A stretch of DNA of 64,000 bases from Nonomuraea turcica. GTDB taxonomy: Bacteria; Actinomycetota; Actinomycetes; Streptosporangiales; Streptosporangiaceae. The stretch is from assembly GCF_030718205.1 (NCBI RefSeq), contig NZ_JAUZQF010000008.1:62001-126000 (forward strand), in the 5' to 3' direction. The notes under the pieces were generated by a model. It searched no databases, was not told the origin of the DNA, and worked only from the letters and a program-made list of their open reading frames with translations. Made by a program: the position numbers and the translations under genes. Each line of letters starts with the position of its first letter. The stretch's first letter is position 1. Shown here piece after piece: positions 24,601 through 33,419 of this stretch.

Positions 24601-25097
24601 AGCAGGCCCTCCGGCGGATCGACGATCAGCCGCCCGCCTTCCAGGTCCACCTCCGGCACCAGGGCCTTCACGAACGGGATGAGCGCCTCGTCGGCGCCCT
24701 TCCTGCGGACGACCAGCAGGTCCTGCCCGTGGTGCAGGACGTCGGTGACCTCGCCCACCGGATCGCCGGCGACGGTCTCCACCGCTAGGCCGATGAGCTG
24801 GTGGTCGTGGAACTCGTCGGGGTCGTCGGACGGCTCCACGTCGGCCGAGTCGATGACCAGCATGGTGCCCCGCAGCTCCTCTGCCTCGTCCCGGTCGGTG
24901 ACGCCGTCGAACGCGATCAGCAGGATGTCCTTGTGCCAGCGCCGGCCGGCGACGACGAGCGGCCCCCGATCGGCGGGGTCGGTCGCGATGGACGTGCCGA
25001 CGACGAAGCGCCGCTCGGGTTCGTCGGTAAGCACCTCCACGGTCACCTCACCGCGTACCCCGTGCGGACGACCTATCCGGCCGACGACCAGCTGCAC
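24597..25097 (-). CDS. rimM: 16S rRNA processing protein RimM
   Basis: A 166-residue 30S maturation factor with the N-terminal RimM beta-barrel (VVGRIGRPHGVRGEVTVEVL) and a C-terminal PRC-barrel segment (IGLAVETVAGDPVGEVTDVL, then ALIPFV). The start is GTG 25097 with AAAGGGC upstream. It overlaps trmD by four bases, so the pair is translationally coupled, as elsewhere. Confidence 0.95.
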   Translation of the reverse strand: MQLVVGRIGRPHGVRGEVTVEVLTDEPERRFVVGTSIATDPADRGPLVVAGRRWHKDILLIAFDGVTDRDEAEELRGTMLVIDSADVEPSDDPDEFHDHQLIGLAVETVAGDPVGEVTDVLHHGQDLLVVRRKGADEALIPFVKALVPEVDLEGGRLIVDPPEGLL

Positions 25098-25167
25098 GTG
25101 TTGTGCCCTTTCTTAACGCAAGCGCCCCCATCGGCCAGAGAGCCGATGAGGGCGCGGAAACCTGACG

Positions 25168-25413
25168 CTAACGGACTGCTTCGTGCAGATCGAGCAGGTC
25201 GACCCGCACGTATTTCCCGTCGGCCAGGGCGTTCACGACCGTACGCAGCGCCTTGGCGGTGCGCCCGCCGCGTCCGATGACCTTGCCCAGGTCCTCGGGG
25301 TGCACCCGGACCTCCAGGACGCGCCCGCTGCGAATGCGGCGTGCGCGGACCCGGACATCGTCAGGATGTTCGACGATGCCCTTCACGAGGTGCTCGAGAG
25401 CCTCCTCGAGCAC
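25168..25413 (-). CDS. khpA: KH-domain RNA-binding protein (YlqC/KhpA family)
   Basis: An 81-residue single KH-domain protein. The nucleic-acid loop GKVIGRGGRTAKALR is intact. The start is GTG 25413, one base after the rpsP stop; the longer open frame upstream is the rpsP tail in another frame. KhpA proteins bind RNA and, with KhpB, influence cell-wall synthesis in firmicutes; an actinobacterial role is not established. Order rpsP-KH-rimM-trmD is conserved. Confidence 0.92.
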   Translation of the reverse strand: MLEEALEHLVKGIVEHPDDVRVRARRIRSGRVLEVRVHPEDLGKVIGRGGRTAKALRTVVNALADGKYVRVDLLDLHEAVR

Positions 25414-25414
25414 G

Positions 25415-25858
25415 TCAGGCCTCGCCCTCGGTCGGGGTCTCGACGGGGACCTCGGCCTCTTCCTTCTTCTTGGCCCTCTTCGGCGGCGTGGTGGCGGCCG
25501 TGCCGGTGTCGCCACCGGACAGCGCCTCCTTGGCCGCAGCCTCGTAGATGGCGTGACGGTCCGGCTTCGGCTCGGCCACCTTCAGCGGCGCCGGGGCGGG
25601 CTCGCCCTTGAACTTCTGCCAGTCACCGGTGAGCTTGAGCAGCTTGAGCACCGGCTCGGTCGGCTGCGCGCCGACCCCGAGCCAGTAAGCCGCACGCTCG
25701 GCGTTGACCTCGATGCGCGAAGGGTCGTCCTTCGGGTGGTACAGGCCGATCTCCTCGATCGCCCGGCCGTCACGCTTGGTGCGGCTGTCGGCGACGACGA
25801 TACGGTATTGCGCGTTGCGGATCATGCCGAGCCGCTTGAGCTTGATCTTGACTGCCAC
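25415..25858 (-). CDS. rpsP: 30S ribosomal protein S16
   Basis: A 147-residue S16. The core (1-85) reads VKIKLKRLGMIRNAQYRIVV, then GRAIEEIGLYHPKDDP, then AAYWLGVGAQPTEPVLKLL. The C-terminal 60 residues are an Ala/Glu/Lys-rich extension with PPKRAKKKEE, a frequent actinobacterial feature. It is the first gene of the ribosome-maturation operon, 218 bp from the end of ffh. Confidence 0.97.
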   Translation of the reverse strand: MAVKIKLKRLGMIRNAQYRIVVADSRTKRDGRAIEEIGLYHPKDDPSRIEVNAERAAYWLGVGAQPTEPVLKLLKLTGDWQKFKGEPAPAPLKVAEPKPDRHAIYEAAAKEALSGGDTGTAATTPPKRAKKKEEAEVPVETPTEGEA

Positions 25859-26076
25859 GGGTGTGGTCTCTCCTGCATTCGAGCGTGGGTGAGCGGCGCT
25901 TCGCCGAGTGGGGCACGGCTGGTCGACGCTCCAGGGACAGACGCGGCCGGCGGGAGGTTAGAGGGCGCCCACCTGGTCACGGTGTTCCAACATGTCATTG
26001 TGCCAGATCGACGGCACTGCCTACGACCTCATCGGGAAGGGCGCCGCAAAGCGCCGGCAACAATAGCCCAGGGTGG

Positions 26077-27624
26077 TTACTGCTGGCCCGGGAGCTTGAA
26101 CTTGGAGGGGTCGAAGCCCGGCGGCAGGTCCATCCCCGGAGGCAGCTTGCCGTGCAGGTTTCCCAGCATCCCGCCCTGCTTGGGCGGCGCCGGAGCATCG
26201 CCGGACGACGCCTTCTCCAGTGCCGCCTTGCGCGGGTCACCGCTGACCCGCCGCCCCTTCTTGTTCTTCTTCTGCGCCTTGGCCACCTTGCCACGCCCAC
26301 CCGGCATGCCCGGGATGCCCATCCCGCCGGCCATCCGCTTCATCATCTTCTGCGCCTCGAAGAAGCGGGTGACCAGGTTGTTGACCGCGGTGACCGTGAC
26401 GCCGGAGCCGGCGGCGATGCGCGCCCGGCGCGAACCATTGATGATCTTGGGGTCCTGGCGCTCGCCCGGCGTCATGGAACGGATGATCGCGGCGATGCGG
26501 TCGAGATCGCGGTCGTCGATCGAGTTGAGCTGGTCGCGCATCTGCCCCATGCCGGGCATCATGCCGAGCAGGTTTTTGATCGGCCCCATTTTCTGGACCA
26601 TCATCATCTGCTCGAGGAAGTCCTCGAGCGTGAAGCTCTCGCCCGACGTGAGCTTGCCGGCCATCTTGGCGGCCTGCTCCTCGTCGAACGTCTTCTGTGC
26701 CTGCTCGATCAGGGTGAGGATGTCACCCATGTCCAGGATTCGGGAGGCCATCCGGTCCGGGTGGAAGGCGTCGAAGTCCTCGAGCTTCTCACCCGTCGAG
26801 GCGAACATGATCGGCCGGCCGGTGATGTGCCGGACCGACAGCGCGGCGCCGCCGCGGGCGTCGCCGTCGAGCTTGGTCAGCACGACGCCGTCGAAGCCGA
26901 CGCCCTCCATGAACGCCTGGGCCGTGGTGACGGCGTCCTGGCCGATCATGGCGTCCACGACGAACAGGACCTCGTCGGGCTGGACCACGTCGCGGATGTC
27001 GGCGGCCTGCTTCATCATCTCCTGGTCGATGCCCAGGCGGCCGGCGGTGTCGATGATGACGATGTCGTGATTGAGGCGCTTCGCCTCGTCGATCGACGTG
27101 CGGGCGACCCCGATCGGGTCGCCGACGCCGTTGCCCGGCTCGGGCGCGTAGACGGCGACCTGCGCCCGCTCGCCCACGACCTGGAGCTGCTGGACGGCGT
27201 TGGGGCGCTGCAGGTCGGCGGCCACCAGCATGGGCGCGTGGCCCTGCTCGCGCAGCCACCTGGCCAGCTTGCCTGCCAGGGTGGTCTTGCCGGCGCCCTG
27301 GAGGCCCGCGAGCATGATGACGGTCGGCGGCGTCTTGGCGAAGCGGAGCCTGCGGGTCTCACCGCCGAGGATCTCGATCAGCTCGTCATTGACGATCTTG
27401 ACGACCTGCTGCGCCGGATTGAGCGCCTGGGAGACCTCGGTGCCGCGGGCGCGCTCCTTGACCTGGGCGACGAACGCCTTCACCACCGGCAGCGCGACAT
27501 CGGCCTCCAACAGGGCGATGCGGATCTCGCGGGTGGTGGCGTCGATGTCGGCATCGGACAGCCGGCCCTTGGCTCGGAGGGAGGAGAAGACCGATGTCAG
27601 CCGGTCGGATAGCGTCTCGAACAC
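26077..27624 (-). CDS. ffh: Signal recognition particle protein Ffh
   Basis: A 515-residue SRP54-type GTPase. The N domain covers residues 1-90; the G domain has GLQGAGKTTLAGKLA (G1) near 108, DTAGRLGIDQEMM (G3) near 190 and TKLDGDARGG (G4/G5) near 250. The M domain contains the Met-rich FLEQMMMVQKMGPIKNLLGM and a basic, Gly-rich C-terminus. It binds signal sequences and 4.5S RNA for co-translational targeting. The start is GTG 27624 with an upstream GAGGAC. The conservon ends 57 bp upstream on the same strand. Confidence 0.97.
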   Translation of the reverse strand: MFETLSDRLTSVFSSLRAKGRLSDADIDATTREIRIALLEADVALPVVKAFVAQVKERARGTEVSQALNPAQQVVKIVNDELIEILGGETRRLRFAKTPPTVIMLAGLQGAGKTTLAGKLARWLREQGHAPMLVAADLQRPNAVQQLQVVGERAQVAVYAPEPGNGVGDPIGVARTSIDEAKRLNHDIVIIDTAGRLGIDQEMMKQAADIRDVVQPDEVLFVVDAMIGQDAVTTAQAFMEGVGFDGVVLTKLDGDARGGAALSVRHITGRPIMFASTGEKLEDFDAFHPDRMASRILDMGDILTLIEQAQKTFDEEQAAKMAGKLTSGESFTLEDFLEQMMMVQKMGPIKNLLGMMPGMGQMRDQLNSIDDRDLDRIAAIIRSMTPGERQDPKIINGSRRARIAAGSGVTVTAVNNLVTRFFEAQKMMKRMAGGMGIPGMPGGRGKVAKAQKKNKKGRRVSGDPRKAALEKASSGDAPAPPKQGGMLGNLHGKLPPGMDLPPGFDPSKFKLPGQQ

Positions 27625-27681
27625 GTGGTTGGCCAGTCCTCGAAGCGAATGTACGTCGGAGACTCCAGCCTATCCGCTCTC

Positions 27682-28269
27682 CTAGCCGCTCCAGCCTGGC
27701 ACGGCCATGCGAACCGTGAGCGCGTGCTCGACGAGGTTGATCAGAGCACCTTTGACCGAGTCCTTCGAACGCGCGTCGAGCCGCACCATCGGGATGTGCG
27801 GCGCCAGCGTCAAAGCGTCCCGCACCTCGGCGTCGCTGTGCAGATACTGGCCGTCCCAGCCGTTCACCCCCACGATGAACGGCAGCTGCGCCTCTTCGAA
27901 GTAGTCGATGGCAGGAAAACTGTCGGCCAGGCGGCGGGTGTCCACCAGCACGACGGCGCCGATCGCCCCCCGCACCAGGTCGTCCCACATGAACCAGAAC
28001 CGGTGCTGTCCAGGCGTGCCGAACAAGTACAGGATCAGGTCACTGTCCAGCGAGACGCGGCCGAAGTCCATCGCCACGGTCGTCGTCGACTTCAACGGTG
28101 TCATGCCCAGGTCGTCGATGCCGGCGGAAGCGTCGGTCATGACGGCCTCCGTGGTCAACGGCATGATCTCCGACACCGCGCCAACGAACGTCGTCTTGCC
28201 CACGCCGAAGCCCCCAGCCACGACGATCTTCGTCGAGGTCAGGCCGGGGCTAGAGCCTGCGAAGTCCAC
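27682..28269 (-). CDS. cvnD: Conservon GTPase CvnD (copy 1)
   Basis: A 195-residue small GTPase of the CvnD family. The P-loop is GGFGVGKTTF near residue 19; the G3-like site is FGTPGQHRF; the G4 position reads VNGWDG, keeping Asn and Asp of NKxD but not Lys. The GTG start at 28269 lies within the end of cvnC (20-bp overlap), with AAAGG inside cvnC as its ribosome site. CvnD works with CvnA-C in a membrane-associated complex compared with eukaryotic G-protein systems. It differs from copy 2 at only nine of 195 positions. Confidence 0.93.
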   Translation of the reverse strand: MDFAGSSPGLTSTKIVVAGGFGVGKTTFVGAVSEIMPLTTEAVMTDASAGIDDLGMTPLKSTTTVAMDFGRVSLDSDLILYLFGTPGQHRFWFMWDDLVRGAIGAVVLVDTRRLADSFPAIDYFEEAQLPFIVGVNGWDGQYLHSDAEVRDALTLAPHIPMVRLDARSKDSVKGALINLVEHALTVRMAVPGWSG

Positions 28270-28666
28270 TGAGCACCCTTTCCAGCAGGTTGACGTCCGG
28301 TCTACCCGCTTCCAGCTGCGGCTGATGCACTCGTAGGAGGCCTTCCGCCGCCATGTCCGCGATCAGAACCCGCACCACGCCGAGCGGGATCCGCAACAGC
28401 GCCGAGACCTCCGCCACCGACCTGACCTGCAGGCAGAGCTGGCTGATCGCCTTGTATTCGGGCGTGATGTGCGAGAACTCCCGATGCTCGGCGGTCGCCG
28501 AGGACACCAGCGCCTCCATCGCCAGCTTCACCTTGGGCGCGGTTCGCCCGCCCGTGACGGCGTAGGGACGCACCGGCGAAGCGGGCTCGGAGCTGGAGGG
28601 CGGAGGCTGCGGGGGCTCCCAGCCGCCGCTGTTCCACCCGCCGCTGTTCCACGATGGGTTCGTCAC
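28250..28666 (-). CDS. cvnC: Conservon DUF742 protein CvnC (copy 1)
   Basis: A 138-residue DUF742 protein. After a variable Pro/Trp-rich N-terminus, the conserved part starts at VRPYAVTGGRTAP (about residue 30) and includes a helix-turn-helix-like segment VAEVSALLRIPLGVVRVLIADM, ending RVLSGLRRL. The start is GTG 28666; its AGGTGA ribosome site contains the stop codon of cvnB. The HTH-like part suggests nucleic-acid or protein binding, but the biochemical role of CvnC is not established. Confidence 0.9.
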   Translation of the reverse strand: MTNPSWNSGGWNSGGWEPPQPPPSSSEPASPVRPYAVTGGRTAPKVKLAMEALVSSATAEHREFSHITPEYKAISQLCLQVRSVAEVSALLRIPLGVVRVLIADMAAEGLLRVHQPQLEAGRPDVNLLERVLSGLRRL

Positions 28667-28671
28667 TCACA

Positions 28672-29094
28672 TCACCTGGTCTGGCTGGCGCGCAGCTCCG
28701 CGCGCACAGCCGGAGTCAGCACCTGACCGGCGCGATCAACCATCAATGTCATCTGGTACGCCACCAAACCCATGTCGCAGTCCGGTGCCGCCAGCACCGC
28801 CAGGCACGAGCCGTCGCTGATCGCCATGATCAGCATCAGGCCCCGCTGCATCTCCACGATCGTCTGATTGACCGCACCGCCTTCGAACACCCTGGCGGCC
28901 CCCTGCGTCAGGCTCACCAGGCCCGACGCGATGGCGGCCAGCTGATCAGCCCGGTCGGCCGGGAAACCCGACGAGGCCGCGAGCGGCAGCCCGTCGGACG
29001 AGACGACCACCGCGTGCGCGACCCCGGGAACCGTACTGACGAAGTCGGTGATTAACCAGTCCACTCCGCGAGCCGCGTGGCTCAGGTCGTTCAT
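28672..29094 (-). CDS. cvnB: Conservon roadblock/LC7 protein CvnB (copy 1)
   Basis: A 140-residue roadblock/LC7-domain protein (AVVVSSDGLPLAASSG, then ISDGSCLAVLAAPDCDMG). Such domains regulate small GTPases, here presumably CvnD. The start is ATG 29094 with GGAGGG upstream. It is identical to the CvnB of the second conservon except for one Ala/Ser change in LIMAISDGS. The gap to cvnA is 67 bp, unlike the four-base overlaps in the other two conservons. Confidence 0.93.
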   Translation of the reverse strand: MNDLSHAARGVDWLITDFVSTVPGVAHAVVVSSDGLPLAASSGFPADRADQLAAIASGLVSLTQGAARVFEGGAVNQTIVEMQRGLMLIMAISDGSCLAVLAAPDCDMGLVAYQMTLMVDRAGQVLTPAVRAELRASQTR

Positions 29095-29161
29095 TCGCCC
29101 TCCTGCGTCGGTCGCATGAACGACAATCGGCTGTGTTTGATCGGCCGCTCGCTTCGCTCGC

Positions 29162-32041
29162 TCATACGCCCTCGTCCCTGCTGTTATTCCTGGAGCCGGA
29201 CCCGTACGCCCTGCCCTCGCTGATGTCGTCACGCGCCGCCCGGAAGCCTTGCTGGAAGCTCGAAAGGCGGCTGCGCACCCGGTCGGGCGAGACCGTCGGC
29301 ATGGGCGCGACGCCCTTCGGCGCCGAGACGGCCTCGGCGGAGCCGGGCACCAGATTGGCCTTCGGCACCCGCTTGGGCAGCCCGGCCGCGGTGGCCCCGT
29401 CGCGTGCCGGCTCGACCACGGCCTCGGCGGCGCTCCAACCGGCGTCGGCCTTGGCCGAACCCCAGGTCGCGTCGTTGTCGACGCCGTGCTCGAACCAGGC
29501 GGACTCGACCGAGGCGAAGATCGGCAGATACTCGTCCCCGGACGAGGCGGGCTCGACCGCCGGCATGGGGCCGGTCGCCGCGGACTCGGTCTCGGGGAAG
29601 TGCTGGCGCTGCGAGGCGGGGGCGGGCTGCTCGGGACCGCGCGTCCACGGGCTGGGCCCCTCGGGCGGCAGAGCGCCCCGCCGGGGCAGGGCCGTGGTCT
29701 CTCCCGTGACCGGCCCCCGCGAGGAGACCCACACGTCCGAGGAGGGAGCCGAGTTGTTCGCCATCCAGTTGTCGCCGGTCGCCGGCCATTGGGGTGCCGA
29801 TGACCAGGAGCCGCTCGACGCCGGCTCCGCCGACGGGTACGACGGGAAGGACGGATGCCCGGGCCCGGGCTGGTAGCCGCCCGGCTGCCACGGCCCGGCG
29901 GCCGAGGGCTGCGGCGTGTGGAAGGCCTGCTCGCGAGCGACGCCCGCGCCGGCGGTCGCGGGTGCGGATCCGGCGGTCGCGGGGGTCTGCGCACCGAGCA
30001 GGGACTCGGGGATGAGCACCATCGCGGTCAGCCCACCGGAGCCGTGCGGGCGCAGCTGCACCCGGATGCCGTGGCGGTGCGCCAGCCTGGCGACCACGAA
30101 CAGGCCCATGCGGCGCGAGACCGAGACGTCGACGGTGGGCGCGTCGACCAGCCGCTCGTTGGCCTGGACCAGCTCCTCGGCGGTCATGCCGATGCCGGAG
30201 TCGCTGATGGCGAGCATGATGCCGCCGCCGTCGATCCTGCTGCCCGAGACGGGGACGCGGGCTTCGCGGGGCGAGAACGACAGGGCGTTCTCGATCAGCT
30301 CGGCGAGCAGGTGGATGACGTCGTTGACGGCCTGGCCGGCGATGGAGATGCCCTCGGGCACCTCCAGCACGACGCGATCGTAGTTCTCGACCTCCGACAG
30401 CGAGGCGCGGGCGACGTCCACGAGCTTGACAGGCTGGCTCCAGCGGCGCGGCGGCTCCTGGCCGGCGAGGACCAGCAGGTTCTCGCTGTTGCGCCGCATG
30501 CGGGTGGCAAGGTGGTCGAGCTTGAACAGGTTCCCGAGCCGCTGCTCGTCCTGCTCGCCCTGCTCCAGCCCGTCGATCAGGGTGATCTGCCGCTCGACCA
30601 GGGTCTGGCTGCGCCGCGACAGGTTCACGAACATCGCGTTGACGTTGCTCCGCAGCTTGGACTCCTCGCCCGCCAGGCGGACGGCCTCGCGGTGCACCTC
30701 GTCGAAGGCGCGGGCCACTTCACCGATCTCGTCCTTGGAGTTGATCTCGATGGGCGGGACGTTCAGCCGTTCAGGGTCGACGTCGGTGTTGCGCAGCTGG
30801 CGGACGAGGTCGGGCAGGGTCTGACCGGCGATCTTGAGTGCGTCTCCGCGCAGGCGGCGGAGCGGACGTACCAGCGAGCCCGCCATGATGGCGGTGATGG
30901 CGAGGACCAGGAGCAGCAGGGCGGCCACGATCGAGATGTTGATCGCGGCGAGCTGCCGGTCGCCGCCGGCGAGGTCGGCGCTCCGGGTGGCCACCTGGTC
31001 CCCGAGCGACTTCTGGACCTGGTGGAGCCGGTCGACGGTCTCGCCGATGGCCTCGAACCAGAGGTCCACGTCCTTGTTGGTGGAGGGGTCGAGCCTGCGC
31101 AGGTATTGCTCCCTGGCGCTGCTCGACAGGGCACCGGCGGCGTTGTTGTGCAGCAGCACGGCGCGGGCGATGAAGAGCTCGGCGCGGGCGATCTTCGCGC
31201 TGGCGACGGTCTCGTCGAACGCCTGCCGCTGATCCAGCGAGGCGACAGCCAGGAAGGAGTCCCGCTCGCTGACCCGCCGGGCGGTGGCGTCGACGAACGC
31301 CTGGAACTCGGTCTCGAGGAAGGACCCTCGGATGATGCCGGCCATCAGGAGCGCGCGCTGCTTGGAGCCCTCATCCTCGGCTCGGGCGATTGCGCGCAGG
31401 GCGGCGCTGGTGGAGATCAGCTGCTCGTCCGTCGCGCCCTGGGCGACCTCGTCGTAGAGCTGGAGCATCTCGGTGATGGTCTCGGAGTACTTCTCCATCG
31501 TCGGCAGGGGCGGCAGCTGCGAGTCGGTCCCCGCCACCGTCTGGCGCAGCGAGCCCAACTGGCCGAGCCGGACCCTGATGCGCTCGAGGTTCCTGCGGCC
31601 GATGTCGGACAGGGACGGCTCGACGGTCTGCGCGGCCGCCAGGACGCGCTTGACGTTGACGTCGACGACCTCCTGCTGGTCGCTGTAGCGGTCCTTGTCG
31701 GCCGCCGACCGGGAGGCGGCGTAGCGGGCGGCCAGGTCGCGCTCGAGGCCGAGGTCGCGCGAGAGCTCGCCGAATTGGCCGACCACCTTGCCTACCTCGC
31801 CGATGACCTGGTACTGCTCCGCGCTGCCGATCGAAGTGGTGACGCGCAGGCCGCCGAAGACAACGGCCACGATCGTGGGAACGGCGATGAGGGCGATGAG
31901 GCGCGTGCGGACACGCCAGTTGCGCAGCGCGAGCGGGCTCCCTGCCTTGGGCAGGGTCACCTCCGGCACCTCGCCGCCCGCCGGCTGTTCGGGCACGTCC
32001 GGAGCCCTACCACGACCGGGGTCGGTCGTTGTTGTCCTCAC
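29162..32041 (-). CDS. cvnA: Conservon sensor histidine kinase CvnA (copy 1), NIT-domain type
   Basis: A 959-residue membrane kinase. TM1 is near residues 48-66; an extracytoplasmic helical sensor of about 300 residues contains LERDLAARYAAS, as in nitrate/nitrite-sensing (NIT) domains; TM2 is near 365-388, then HAMP. LDHLATRMRRN near 508 is the likely dimerisation/His region; the ATPase has ELIENALSF (N box), SDSGIGM and VSRRMGLFVV. A disordered Pro/Gly/Ser tail of about 260 residues ends RVPKANLVPG and RLSSFQQGFRAAR. I choose GTG 32041 (start VRT), since all three CvnA paralogues here share that N-terminus; the TTG at 32050 is rejected. Confidence 0.92.
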   Translation of the reverse strand: MRTTTTDPGRGRAPDVPEQPAGGEVPEVTLPKAGSPLALRNWRVRTRLIALIAVPTIVAVVFGGLRVTTSIGSAEQYQVIGEVGKVVGQFGELSRDLGLERDLAARYAASRSAADKDRYSDQQEVVDVNVKRVLAAAQTVEPSLSDIGRRNLERIRVRLGQLGSLRQTVAGTDSQLPPLPTMEKYSETITEMLQLYDEVAQGATDEQLISTSAALRAIARAEDEGSKQRALLMAGIIRGSFLETEFQAFVDATARRVSERDSFLAVASLDQRQAFDETVASAKIARAELFIARAVLLHNNAAGALSSSAREQYLRRLDPSTNKDVDLWFEAIGETVDRLHQVQKSLGDQVATRSADLAGGDRQLAAINISIVAALLLLVLAITAIMAGSLVRPLRRLRGDALKIAGQTLPDLVRQLRNTDVDPERLNVPPIEINSKDEIGEVARAFDEVHREAVRLAGEESKLRSNVNAMFVNLSRRSQTLVERQITLIDGLEQGEQDEQRLGNLFKLDHLATRMRRNSENLLVLAGQEPPRRWSQPVKLVDVARASLSEVENYDRVVLEVPEGISIAGQAVNDVIHLLAELIENALSFSPREARVPVSGSRIDGGGIMLAISDSGIGMTAEELVQANERLVDAPTVDVSVSRRMGLFVVARLAHRHGIRVQLRPHGSGGLTAMVLIPESLLGAQTPATAGSAPATAGAGVAREQAFHTPQPSAAGPWQPGGYQPGPGHPSFPSYPSAEPASSGSWSSAPQWPATGDNWMANNSAPSSDVWVSSRGPVTGETTALPRRGALPPEGPSPWTRGPEQPAPASQRQHFPETESAATGPMPAVEPASSGDEYLPIFASVESAWFEHGVDNDATWGSAKADAGWSAAEAVVEPARDGATAAGLPKRVPKANLVPGSAEAVSAPKGVAPMPTVSPDRVRSRLSSFQQGFRAARDDISEGRAYGSGSRNNSRDEGV

Positions 32042-32429
32042 TGGTGGCAACCTCTCGCCATGGCCTGCTTAGGGGGTCTCAGCGGCTTCGTCCCAGGGAC
32101 GAGTGATCGCAGGCAAGTTCGAGGCCCAATTTGAGCACAAACCTCATACTTCAGCCAACGCCTCGACGGTATTCAACCGTTCCAAGGCACACATTGTTCA
32201 CGTCGCAAGCCTTCGACCACGGAGCGCAACCACACCTCCGAGTCAGACATATCGTAACAAAGCGCCCTTTGTCTATATATTTACATCTATAGTCGTTTAC
32301 CGTCATCTTCAATCGATAAAACTCCCATACGCGGCGGACCGCTGCCGATCGGAGTCCCCCTTCCGGTACGCTTCACGCCCGGTAACCTGTGCCGTCTCCA
32401 GAACTTCCCCCTGGTAGGAGAACCCCCCG
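32042..32429. other. AT-rich divergent promoter region between cvnA1 and the first binding-protein gene
   Basis: A 388-bp gap, far more AT-rich than its surroundings from about 32230 to 32330 (for example GTCTATATATTTACATCTAT). It must carry promoters for both the conservon and the transporter. A perfect inverted repeat lies at 32257-32272 (separate entry). No ORF is supported. Confidence 0.6.
32257..32272. promoter_or_regulatory. Inverted repeat in the cvnA1/transporter promoter region
   Basis: ACAAAG-CGCC-CTTTGT is a perfect six-base inverted repeat with a four-base centre, at the edge of the AT-rich segment. It is a candidate operator shared by the divergent genes; the binding protein is unknown. 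Confidence 0.45.
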
Positions 32430-33419
32430 ATGACACGCAAACTGCGCTGCAGCGCCGTCGCACTCGGCGTCGCAGTCGCCCTAGTGCTTGCCGGCTGTAG
32501 CGGCTCCGACAGTTCCACGACCGCGTCGACCGGCGCCAACGGCTTGGAGAAGACCACCATCAAGGTCGGGGCGATCCCGATCCCTGACTCCGTATCGCTC
32601 TACATTGCGGTGAACAAGGGCTACTTCAAGCAGGAGGGCCTGACGGTCGAGCCGGTGGTCATCACCGGTGGCGCGGCTGCGATGCCGCAGCTCCTGAGCG
32701 GTGCTCTCGACGCCACGCTCCAGAACTACGTGTCGGGGTTGGTGGCCGTCAGCAAGGGCCAGAAGATCAAGCTCGTCGCGGAGGCCTCCCAGGGCGCCCC
32801 GAACACGTTCAACATCATGGTCCCGAAGGATTCGCCCATCAAGACGGTGGCGGACCTGAAGGGCAAGACCGTCGCGGTCAACACTCTCGGCAACATCGCC
32901 ACGCTCGCCGTGGAGACGCAGCTCAAGGTGGCTGGACTCACCAAGGACGACGTCAAGTACAAGGAAGTCGCGTTCCCCGAGATGGGCAACGCGCTCAACA
33001 CCGGCCTGGCCGACGCGGCCTGGATGGTCGAGCCCTTCATCACCTCCACCCAGAGCACGCTCGGCTTCCGCAAGCTGGCCGACACGATGACCGGCCAGAC
33101 CGAGAACTTCCCCATCTCCGGCTGGTCGGTCACCGAGGAATGGGCGCAGAAGTACCCGAAGACGCTGGCCGCGTTCCAGCGGGCGGTCGCCAAGGCGCTG
33201 AAGGACGTCTCGACCGACCGTAAGGAGCTCGAGACGGCTCTGCCGACGTACACGAAGATCGACGCGAAGACCGCGTCCGTGATCACGCCGCTGAGCTACC
33301 CGACCGAGCTGACCGCGAACCGCCTGCAGAAGGTGGCCGACCTCCTGCTCGAATACAAGTACATCACGAGCCCGATCGACGTGAAGTCCGTCATCATCCC
33401 GGCCCCCGCGGCCGGATGA
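32430..33419 (+). CDS. NitT/TauT-family ABC substrate-binding lipoprotein (module 1)
   Basis: A 329-residue exported lipoprotein with a signal peptide ending in the lipobox VLAGC (Cys23). The mature part has the NMT1/THI5-like fold pattern: VGAIPIPDSVSLYIAVNKGYF, EGLTVEPVVITGG, then DSPIKTVADLKGKTVAVN and PFITSTQS. The family binds nitrate, sulfonates, bicarbonate or pyrimidine precursors; the ligand is not predictable here. A GGAG site precedes the ATG. The next gene overlaps by ATGA. It lies divergent to a conservon kinase, as does its paralogue at 40901. Confidence 0.9.
   Translation: MTRKLRCSAVALGVAVALVLAGCSGSDSSTTASTGANGLEKTTIKVGAIPIPDSVSLYIAVNKGYFKQEGLTVEPVVITGGAAAMPQLLSGALDATLQNYVSGLVAVSKGQKIKLVAEASQGAPNTFNIMVPKDSPIKTVADLKGKTVAVNTLGNIATLAVETQLKVAGLTKDDVKYKEVAFPEMGNALNTGLADAAWMVEPFITSTQSTLGFRKLADTMTGQTENFPISGWSVTEEWAQKYPKTLAAFQRAVAKALKDVSTDRKELETALPTYTKIDAKTASVITPLSYPTELTANRLQKVADLLLEYKYITSPIDVKSVIIPAPAAG

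Noticed and set aside
25859..26076. SRP RNA gene next to ffh
   Set aside because: No conserved GGAA-tetraloop hairpin of 4.5S/6S type was recognised in the gap; only a five-base GGCGC/GCGCC stem near 26040-26055.
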